Positions 1 to 5,367 of a stretch of DNA of 5,730 nt are shown here, piece after piece. A model generated the notes under the pieces. It saw only the letters and a list, made by a program, of their open reading frames with translations, made no database searches and had not been told where the DNA came from. The DNA comes from Chloroflexota bacterium. Its GTDB lineage: Bacteria > Chloroflexota > Limnocylindria > Limnocylindrales > Limnocylindraceae. The first letter of the stretch is position 1. Each line of letters begins with the position of its first letter. The stretch covers positions 1 through 5,730 of the forward strand of contig JAEMRB010000066.1 in assembly GCA_016463555.1 (NCBI GenBank), given 5' to 3'. The position numbers and the translations under genes are program-made.

Positions 1-236
1 CCGAGGTCGGTAGGGATGCGACCGGCGGAGGTGTGTGGCTGCATGAGCAGACCGAGTTCCTCAAGTTCAACGAGCACTCCGCGCACGGTGGCGGGCGAGA
101 CGCCAAGGTCATAGCCGTCTGAGAGGGCCATCGACCCCACGGGGATAGCCGTGCGGATGTGCTCCTCCACGAGGGCGGCGAGGATGACGCGGGCGCGATC
201 GTCCAGGAGACCGGTGCGTCGCTGTCGTCGAACCAT
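1..236 (-). CDS. hrcA: Heat-inducible transcription repressor HrcA, N-terminal part (cut by left edge)
   Basis: HrcA binds CIRCE operators and represses class I heat-shock (chaperone) genes in the cytoplasm. The 78 whole codons visible here cover only the N-terminal winged-helix DNA-binding domain of a protein that is usually about 340 residues. Recognisable pieces are PVGS at residues 32-35, the helix-turn-helix LGVSPATVR at 44-52, the LEELG stretch at 58-62 and the HrcA hallmark QPHTSAGRIPTD at 66-77. The ATG at 236-234 is preceded on the minus strand by GAGGTG (245-240), a well-placed ribosome binding site. The CIRCE repeat lies only 14 bases upstream of the start, which supports both the identity and autoregulation. 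Odd point: the recognition helix reads SPATVRGVL, where the family normally has SxATIRN(D/E)M. The dimerisation and GAF-like C-terminal regions lie outside the window, so integrity of the gene is unknown. Confidence 0.95.
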   Translation of the reverse strand, partial: MVRRQRRTGLLDDRARVILAALVEEHIRTAIPVGSMALSDGYDLGVSPATVRGVLVELEELGLLMQPHTSAGRIPTDL

Positions 237-239
237 GCC

Positions 240-245
240 CACCTC
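240..245 (-). promoter_or_regulatory. Ribosome binding site of hrcA
   Basis: On the minus strand the sequence reads GAGGTG, followed by GGC and the ATG of hrcA. The GAGG core ends five bases before the start codon. This supports the ATG at 236 as the true start. Confidence 0.75.
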
Positions 246-250
246 TTCTC

Positions 251-278
251 TTGGCACTCGGCAGATGTCGAGTGCCAA
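251..278. promoter_or_regulatory. CIRCE-type HrcA operator (variant)
   Basis: A perfect inverted repeat has arms TTGGCACTC (251-259) and GAGTGCCAA (270-278). The published CIRCE consensus is TTAGCACTC-N9-GAGTGCTAA. This copy has the A to G and T to C changes at the matching positions of both arms, so symmetry is kept. It has 10 rather than 9 bases between the 9-base arms; put another way, the arms are 10 bp (251-260 and 269-278) around an 8-base centre. It lies between the hrcA -10 box and the hrcA ribosome binding site and covers the predicted transcription start, the usual place for an autoregulatory CIRCE. The next gene encodes HrcA, which makes the identification strong despite the spacing. 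Confidence 0.9.
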
Positions 279-281
279 CTC

Positions 282-311
282 AGTCTAGGGGGAGGAGCGT
301 GTTTGGGTCAA
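282..311 (-). promoter_or_regulatory. Predicted sigma-70-type promoter of hrcA
   Basis: Read on the minus strand, a -35 box TTGACC (311-306, five of six consensus bases) and a -10 box TAGACT (287-282, four of six) are separated by 18 bases. Transcription would start around 274-276, inside the CIRCE inverted repeat, so bound HrcA would block initiation. The match is by eye only, but the fit with the operator position strengthens it. Confidence 0.65.
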
Positions 312-316
312 AGGTT

Positions 317-322
317 TACTAT
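317..322 (+). promoter_or_regulatory. Possible -10 box of the ABC exporter operon (leaderless start)
   Basis: TACTAT fits the TANNNT pattern of high-GC bacteria and ends six bases before the ATG at 329. A transcript would therefore begin at or very near the start codon, giving a leaderless mRNA. No good -35 box is seen at the expected distance (about 294-299). The region overlaps the upstream edge of the divergent hrcA promoter. This is a weak, eye-made call. Confidence 0.3.
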
Positions 323-328
323 TTGGGC

Positions 329-1402
329 ATGTCCAGCTCATTCGCCATTCAGACCCGTGCCCTCACGAAGCACTACGGCCGTACCGGCGAGATCAAGGCG
401 CTCACCTCTCTAGACCTCGAGATCAGAGAGGGTGAGCTCTTCGGCTTCCTCGGTCCAAACGGCGCGGGGAAGAGCACCGCGATTCGCACCCTCCTCGGCT
501 TCCTGCACCCAACCGCCGGCTCCGCCTCGGTGCTCGGCCTCGACATCGTCAAGGACTCAGTCGAGATCCGCCGTCGCGTTGGCTACCTCCCCTCCGGCTT
601 CGCCGTCTACGACTACATGAGCGGCCGCGAGTACCTTGACCACATGCGCGCCTTGAGCGGCCGACCATCACTCCTACGCCATCGCATCATGGAGGCGCTC
701 GAACTCTCCGACGCAATCTTGAAGCGACCGGTGCGCGACTACAGCCGCGGCATGCGCCAGAAGATTGGCGTGGTGCAGGCGCTTGAGACGGACCCAGAGC
801 TGCTGATTCTTGATGAGCCCTCTGAGGGCCTCGATCCGTTGATGCAGCGTTCGCTGCAAGAGCTGCTCCTCGAGCGCGTCGCCGCCGGACGCACCGTCTT
901 CTTCAGCAGCCACCTCATCAGCGAGGTGGAGCGCATCTGCAATCGTGTCGCCATCGTTCGCGGCGGCAAGCTTGTTGCCCTCGAGACTGTGGAGACGCTG
1001 GTGCGATTCCAGCGGCGCCGCGTTGATGCGCTCGTCGCGCGCAAACCATCGCGCCTCGCCACACTCGCTGGCGTCTTCGGCGTCAAGGTCGCCCCAGAGG
1101 GAAAGAGCGGCTACCGCATCAGCTGCGAAGCGGAGCCGGCAGCCGTACCGAAGCTTGTCGCGCGACTTCAAACATCTGACCTGCGCGACCTGCTGATTGA
1201 AGCGGCAAGCCTTGAAGAGGCCTTCATGTCGTACTACGGTGATGCGCGACACAGCTCAGGCGCCGTTCAGGTCTTCCCAGAGGTTGCCGAGGTGAAGAGG
1301 GCGAAGCCGAAGCCTGTGGCAAAGCGACCAGTCGCGAAGCGTACGCCGGCAAAGAAGAGTCCAGCCAAGAAGAGTCCAGCCAAGAAGAGGAGCTCCCGAT
1401 GA
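329..1402 (+). CDS. ABC transporter ATP-binding protein (ABC-2 exporter type) with Lys-rich C-terminal tail
   Basis: This is the nucleotide-binding subunit that powers the permease encoded directly downstream; the substrate cannot be told from sequence. In the 357-residue product, Walker A is GPNGAGKST (42-50), the signature is the variant YSRGM (138-142), Walker B is LLILDEP (158-164) with the catalytic Glu at 163, the D-loop is GLDP (167-170) and the switch His is 195. The Q-loop region reads GYLPSGFAVYD (85-95) and has no Gln, as in part of the CcmA/drug-export subfamily. An accessory region follows (about 225-305), ending in LEEAFMSYYG, typical of this class. Residues 322-357 form a Lys/Pro/Ala tail (AKKSP repeats) that is not part of the family domain. 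Start choice: ATG 329 sits just before the conserved N-terminus. GTG 299, preceded by GGAGG at 291-295 but only three bases away, is a real alternative that adds 10 residues. The stop overlaps the permease start. Confidence 0.93.
   Translation: MSSSFAIQTRALTKHYGRTGEIKALTSLDLEIREGELFGFLGPNGAGKSTAIRTLLGFLHPTAGSASVLGLDIVKDSVEIRRRVGYLPSGFAVYDYMSGREYLDHMRALSGRPSLLRHRIMEALELSDAILKRPVRDYSRGMRQKIGVVQALETDPELLILDEPSEGLDPLMQRSLQELLLERVAAGRTVFFSSHLISEVERICNRVAIVRGGKLVALETVETLVRFQRRRVDALVARKPSRLATLAGVFGVKVAPEGKSGYRISCEAEPAAVPKLVARLQTSDLRDLLIEAASLEEAFMSYYGDARHSSGAVQVFPEVAEVKRAKPKPVAKRPVAKRTPAKKSPAKKSPAKKRSSR
1352..1389 (+). repeat. 15-bp in-frame tandem repeat in the ATPase tail
   Basis: The unit AAGAAGAGTCCAGCC occurs twice without mismatch (1352-1366 and 1367-1381) and is followed by the first eight bases of a third copy (1382-1389). 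Each unit encodes KKSPA, so gain or loss of a copy by slippage would keep the reading frame and change only the length of the basic tail. The third, partial copy runs into the ribosome binding site of the next gene. Confidence 0.9.
1388..1392 (+). promoter_or_regulatory. Ribosome binding site of the permease gene
   Basis: AGGAG lies six bases before the ATG at 1399, inside the last codons of the upstream ATPase gene. This is a strong Shine-Dalgarno match and, with the ATGA overlap, points to coupled translation of the two subunits. Confidence 0.8.
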
Positions 1403-2178
1403 TTAACGCAACCCTATTCCTACGCCTACTGCGCGGCCACCGCATTCGCCTCGCTGTCGGCCTATCGGTGGTGGTGATCTGGTCGCTCCTCTTCCCTGTC
1501 ATCTATCAGGCGATCCAAGAGTCACTTGCAGAGAACCCAGGTCGACCGCCTGGAGGGAACTTCTCCAGCCTGGCGCGCACGATCTCGGTGGGCTTTATCC
1601 ACCCAATCTCTATCGCCCTCTTCGGCATCTTGAGCGCCGGCCTCACCGTCGGCGCCATCTCGGGCGAGCGTCAGCGCGGCACCCTTGAACTGCTGTTGAG
1701 CCGTCCTCTCAGCCGCCGCACCATCCTCGCCACCATGATGATCGAGGGCTGGATCGGCGCAGCACTCGTCTCACTCGCCTACATCGGCGGGACCATCCTC
1801 GGCGCACAGATCGCCGGAGTCACCGACCAGCTCGCCTTCGAACAGCTGCCAATCCTCTGGGCGTTCGGTGCGCTCTTCTGGGGCATGTTCGCAACGATCG
1901 GCATCGCCACCAGTGGCAGCTTTGATCGCACCGCCCCTGCAATGGCGATCACCGTCTCGTTCATCATGTTCAACTACATCATTGAAGTCATCGGCTCGTT
2001 CTGGGATGTTGTGGAGCCGTACCAGTACCTCTCACTCTTCAACCACTTCTCGCCAGTTGACCTACTCAACGGCACCGTCGACAGTTCATCGGCACTGATC
2101 TTCGGTGTGGTGGCCTTGATCGCTGCTGGATGGGCCTTCTACATCTTCCCGCGCCGCGATCTGGCCGCGCCGAACTGA
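1399..2178 (+). CDS. ABC-2 type transporter permease
   Basis: This is the membrane subunit of the exporter, 259 residues, expected in the cytoplasmic membrane. Six hydrophobic stretches are visible at about 17-38, 66-88, 114-136, 150-171, 178-199 and 231-250. The loop after the second stretch carries SGERQRGTLELLLSRP (88-103), the conserved coupling motif of ABC-2 permeases (E-x-x-x-G-T-x-x-x-L-x-x-x-P) that faces the ATPase. There is no signal peptide or ATP-binding motif, as expected. The ATG overlaps the ATPase stop as ATGA, so the pair forms one translationally coupled unit, probably assembling as two permeases with two ATPases. The substrate is unknown: lipids, drugs, ions and peptides are all exported by relatives. 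The gene ends 28 bp before the end of the convergent hemW, and no clear terminator is seen between them. Confidence 0.92.
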   Translation: MINATLFLRLLRGHRIRLAVGLSVVVIWSLLFPVIYQAIQESLAENPGRPPGGNFSSLARTISVGFIHPISIALFGILSAGLTVGAISGERQRGTLELLLSRPLSRRTILATMMIEGWIGAALVSLAYIGGTILGAQIAGVTDQLAFEQLPILWAFGALFWGMFATIGIATSGSFDRTAPAMAITVSFIMFNYIIEVIGSFWDVVEPYQYLSLFNHFSPVDLLNGTVDSSSALIFGVVALIAAGWAFYIFPRRDLAAPN

Positions 2179-2206
2179 TCCGCGCCGCGCACGCGCGCGA
2201 CGTCAG

Positions 2207-3430
2207 CTACACAATCCGCGAGAAGAGTTCGTTGCTCAGCAGGCGGCCACGCAGCGTCAACTGAATGCGTGATGCATCGGTCGGATGTGGCGCGAGTAGA
2301 CCATTTGATTCGCCCCAGATAATTGCCTCACTGAATCCGTCGCGCACGGCGACATCGCGTTCCACACCGCGCGCCATGCGCAGCGCAAGAACTAAACCCT
2401 CTGCGGCACCTGCCGCGCCACTCTCGGCGGGCGATTCACCACCGGGTGGAAGTTCACCCTGCTGAAGGGCGCCCTCCCAGGCGTCGAGGTTGGCGGAGTT
2501 CCAGCGGCGCGTGGCGCCATCGAAGGCGTGCGCACCTGGACCAACGGCGGCAACGCTGGCGCGCTCCCAGTAGAGGGTGTTGTGCCGCGATGCGTGGCCA
2601 GCGGTTGCCCAGTTGCTGATCTCGTACCAGTCGTAGCCGGCGGCGGGGAGGCGGCTGTTGAGATGCTCGAGCTCCAGCGCGCCGCGCTCTTCGTCTTGGG
2701 CGGCGGCGGCCCGCTCCCGCCAGGCGACGGCACCAGCCGGCGTCGCGAGGCGGTCGTCGCCAGACTCATCGGAGCCGAGGCTGAGGGTGAGGGCGTAGAC
2801 GCTGAGATGATCAGGGGCGAGGTCGATCGCCGAGTCAAGGCTCGCCGCCCAGGCGTCAAAGGGGAGGTCGGGAAGGTCGGCGAGGAGATCCATGGAGAGG
2901 CTGGCAAACCCTGCGGCGCGGGCGGCCGCAATCGTTGCCACCACGTCGTCGGGGGTGTGGCGGCGGCCGAGGGAGCGGAGGGCGGTCGTATCCATCACCT
3001 GCACGCCAACGCTGAGCCGGGTGACGCCAGCCTGCACAACACCGGCCAAGTCGCCCCGCTCATCGGCGCCGGGGTTCGCCTCGAGGGTCACCTCGGCGTC
3101 GAGGGTTAGCCCGAAACGGTCGCGAATGCGATCAATCAGCGCGGCGAGTCGGTCGGTCGGGAGCAGCGATGGGGTGCCACCACCGAGGTAGAGGGTCTCA
3201 AGCGGCTGGCGATTTGCAGAGCCGAGGCTGCCGAACTGCGTGTCGGCTAGCTTCGCGCGCAGATCAATCTCTTGTTCAACTGCGCTGAGGTAGCCGCCCA
3301 TACGCGAGCGCGGGCCAAACGCCGCAGCGCCCGCAACGACCACGAAGTCACAGTACGGGCAGAGCGAGCGACAGAACGGAACGTGTAGATAGAGGCCGCG
3401 CGGTGGCGCGGGCTGCACGCCCAGCGTCAC
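2207..3430 (-). CDS. hemW: Radical SAM heme chaperone HemW (coproporphyrinogen III oxidase-like)
   Basis: HemW is a radical-SAM protein related to HemN that binds heme and a 4Fe-4S cluster and is thought to deliver heme to membrane enzymes; it is not an established coproporphyrinogen oxidase. From GTG 3430 the product has 407 residues. The cluster motif CRSLCPYCDF has Cys 20, 24 and 27. Phe follows at the position where true HemN has a fourth Cys, so HemW is favoured. GGGTPS is at 83-88, EANPG at 117-121, YEISNWA at 269-275, RHNTLYW at 282-288 and GPGAHAF at 297-303; the HemN C-terminal domain occupies about 344-407. The usual GLP motif reads ADLP (184-187). GTG 3430 begins one base after the lepA stop. 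An ATG at 3484 would overlap lepA by 53 bp and add 18 unconserved residues. GTG 3418 is also possible. Probably cotranscribed and coupled with lepA. Confidence 0.93.
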   Translation of the reverse strand: MTLGVQPAPPRGLYLHVPFCRSLCPYCDFVVVAGAAAFGPRSRMGGYLSAVEQEIDLRAKLADTQFGSLGSANRQPLETLYLGGGTPSLLPTDRLAALIDRIRDRFGLTLDAEVTLEANPGADERGDLAGVVQAGVTRLSVGVQVMDTTALRSLGRRHTPDDVVATIAAARAAGFASLSMDLLADLPDLPFDAWAASLDSAIDLAPDHLSVYALTLSLGSDESGDDRLATPAGAVAWRERAAAAQDEERGALELEHLNSRLPAAGYDWYEISNWATAGHASRHNTLYWERASVAAVGPGAHAFDGATRRWNSANLDAWEGALQQGELPPGGESPAESGAAGAAEGLVLALRMARGVERDVAVRDGFSEAIIWGESNGLLAPHPTDASRIQLTLRGRLLSNELFSRIV

Positions 3431-3431
3431 G

Positions 3432-5246
3432 TTAATCCGCGTCGGTGCGCAAGACGGCGAGGAAGGCCTCTTGCGGAATCTCAACGGAGCCGACGCGCTT
3501 CATGCGCTCCTTACCCTCTTTCTGCTTCTCGAGCAGCTTCTTCTTTCGGGTGATGTCGCCGCCGTAGCACTTCGCGAGCACGTTCTTACGGACCGCCTTT
3601 ACCGTTTCGCGCGCAATCACCGTGCCGCCGATCGCCGCCTGGATCGGCACCTCAAACATCTGGCGGGGAATCAGATCTTTCAGCTTTGCTGCGAGGACAC
3701 GGCCGGCACTCTGCGCGCGGTCACGATGGATGATGGTGCTGAGTGCGTCGACCGGTTCGCCGTTCACGAGAATGTCGAGCTTGACGAGTGGCGCAACGCG
3801 ATACTCGGATTCGGTGTAGTCCAACGACGCGTATCCCTGGGTGCGGCTCTTCAGTTGGTCGAAGTAGTCAACGATCAGTTCGGCGAGCGGAATCTGGAAG
3901 CGCATCACCACGCGCTTCTCATCGAGATACTCCATGCCGTCGAAGATGCCGCGCTTGTCGGTGGAGAGCTCCATGATCGTGCCGATGTAGGTCGACGGCG
4001 TCACCACCGAGGCGGCGACCCAAGGCTCGCGAATCTCGTCGATATGGTTCGGGCTCGGCAGCTGGGCGGGGTTGTTAATTCGCATCTCCCCCTTGCCGCC
4101 GCTGAGCATCACCTGGTACTTACAGGAGGGGGCTGAGGCGATCAGCTGCAGGTTGAACTCACGCTCGAGTCGCTCCTGCACGATCTCCATGTGCAAGAGG
4201 CCGAGGAAGCCGCAGCGGAAGCCGAAGCCGAGGGCGGCCGATGACTCCGCCTCAAAGGTGAAGCTGGCGTCGTTAAGGTGTAACTTCTCGAGCGCTTCGC
4301 GCAACGCGGGGTAATCCTCGCCGCCCAGCGGATAGAGTCCGGCGAAGACGAGCGGCAGCGCAACCTGGTAGCCAGGGAGCGGTTTGGTGGCAGGGCTTGT
4401 TTGCGATGTGACCGTGTCGCCAACGCGCGCGTCGCGCACGCTCTTGAGACCCGTGGCGATGTAGCCGACCTCGCCCGCGACCAGCTCTTGCACCGGCACG
4501 TGTTGCGGTCGGAAGTAGCCGAGCTCAACTGGAACGCAGGTGACACCGGAGCCCATCATCTGAATCGGATCGCCCGCCTTGAGTCGCCCCTCTTGCACGC
4601 GGATGTAGTTCACCACCCCCTTGTACGTGTCGTAGTGCGAGTCGAAGACGAGTGCGCGCAGCGGCGCGTCGAGTGGGCCGCTCGGCGCTGGGATGCGCGC
4701 GACGAGCGCCTCGAGAATTTCGGCGATGCCGATCCCCGCCTTCGCCGAGGCGAGGATCACCTCTTCCCGTGGAATGGCGAGTGAATCCTCGAGCTCGCCC
4801 ATCACCATTTCTGGGTCGGCGGCGGGGAGATCGATCTTGTTGAGCACCGGGATGATCGCCAGGCCGAGCTTCATCGCCAGGTGCACGTTGGCCAGCGTCT
4901 GCGCTTCGATCCCTTGGCTCGCATCAACGACCAGGATTGCGCCGTCGCAGGCCTGCAGGCTTCGTGAGACCTCATAGGCGAAGTCAACGTGGCCAGGGGT
5001 GTCGATCAGGTTGAGGCCGTAGGTGAGGCCATCGTTCGCCACGTAGTCCAGGCGCACCGCGCGCGCCTTGATCGTGATCCCCTTCTCGCGCTCCAGGTCC
5101 ATGGAGTCGAGCATCTGCGAGGTCATCAGCCGAGCCTCCACCGTGTGGGTCGCCTCGAGCAGGCGGTCGGCCAGGGTCGACTTCCCATGGTCGATGTGCG
5201 CGATGATGCTGAAGTTGCGCAGCCGAGACTGCGGGATGGTGCTCAT
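3432..5246 (-). CDS. lepA: Elongation factor 4 (LepA), translation GTPase
   Basis: LepA is a ribosome-binding GTPase, linked to back-translocation and to 30S biogenesis, found in cytoplasm and at the membrane. The gene looks complete: 604 residues, the normal length. G1 is AHIDHGKST (16-24), G2 includes GITIK (56-60), G3 is DTPGH (82-86), G4 is NKID (136-139) and G5 is SAK (167-169). The EF-G-like domains follow. The LepA-specific C-terminal domain is present, with LKSRTQGYASLDY and, near the end, the basic CYGGDITRKKKLLEKQKEGK stretch that contacts the ribosome. The start ATG 5246 is fixed by an in-frame TAG two codons upstream. The Shine-Dalgarno is weak (TAGG close to the start). No convincing promoter was found in the 121-bp spacer on this strand. 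It is the first gene of the leftward lepA-hemW unit and diverges from rpsT. Confidence 0.98.
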   Translation of the reverse strand: MSTIPQSRLRNFSIIAHIDHGKSTLADRLLEATHTVEARLMTSQMLDSMDLEREKGITIKARAVRLDYVANDGLTYGLNLIDTPGHVDFAYEVSRSLQACDGAILVVDASQGIEAQTLANVHLAMKLGLAIIPVLNKIDLPAADPEMVMGELEDSLAIPREEVILASAKAGIGIAEILEALVARIPAPSGPLDAPLRALVFDSHYDTYKGVVNYIRVQEGRLKAGDPIQMMGSGVTCVPVELGYFRPQHVPVQELVAGEVGYIATGLKSVRDARVGDTVTSQTSPATKPLPGYQVALPLVFAGLYPLGGEDYPALREALEKLHLNDASFTFEAESSAALGFGFRCGFLGLLHMEIVQERLEREFNLQLIASAPSCKYQVMLSGGKGEMRINNPAQLPSPNHIDEIREPWVAASVVTPSTYIGTIMELSTDKRGIFDGMEYLDEKRVVMRFQIPLAELIVDYFDQLKSRTQGYASLDYTESEYRVAPLVKLDILVNGEPVDALSTIIHRDRAQSAGRVLAAKLKDLIPRQMFEVPIQAAIGGTVIARETVKAVRKNVLAKCYGGDITRKKKLLEKQKEGKERMKRVGSVEIPQEAFLAVLRTDAD

Positions 5247-5314
5247 GGCCTAAGGATCGCACGCTCTCGCCAGCGCCGCCGAAGGGCGCCAGGAGCGGAG
5301 CGTGGCGGAGCCTC

Positions 5315-5323
5315 TGCTACGAT
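5315..5323 (+). promoter_or_regulatory. Predicted extended -10 promoter of rpsT
   Basis: TGCTACGAT combines the TGn extension with a TACGAT hexamer (5318-5323, four of six consensus bases). No TTGACA-like -35 is present at the usual distance, which fits an extended -10 promoter. Transcription would start near 5330 and give a leader of about 38 bases before the rpsT ATG. Confidence 0.45.
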
Positions 5324-5357
5324 CGCCCGACGGCTCAACCGAGCCCCAGAAGCTGAT

Positions 5358-5364
5358 GGAGTGA
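5358..5364 (+). promoter_or_regulatory. Ribosome binding site of rpsT
   Basis: GGAGTGA lies just before ATG 5368. The GGAG core ends six bases from the start codon, the expected spacing, and supports this start. Confidence 0.75.
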
Positions 5365-5367
5365 CCA

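Noticed and set aside
251..328. Extension of the ABC ATPase to an upstream TTG at 251
   Set aside because: That codon is the left arm of the CIRCE repeat and the 26 added residues do not resemble the family; ATG 329 or GTG 299 is far more plausible.
674..1252. 192-codon minus-strand open frame opposite the ABC ATPase
   Set aside because: It is a shadow of a strongly supported gene in high-GC DNA, shows no recognisable domain and has no promoter or ribosome binding site.
2179..2206. Possible bidirectional terminator between the permease gene and hemW
   Set aside because: The gap is rich in alternating CG and could form only a short four-pair hairpin (2186-2189 with 2194-2197). No T-run exists on either strand, so no terminator is called.
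2528..3109. 193-codon plus-strand open frame opposite hemW
   Set aside because: It lies fully inside hemW, has a Gly/Val/Glu-rich composition typical of antisense frames and shows no known motif.
3471..4136. 221-codon plus-strand open frame opposite the end of lepA
   Set aside because: It is antisense to the conserved LepA C-terminal domain, and its length is explained by high GC content.
5273..5289. Small inverted repeat GCGCC/GGCGC in the lepA-rpsT spacer
   Set aside because: Only five base pairs around a seven-base loop in GC-rich DNA, easily due to chance; no regulator is implied.
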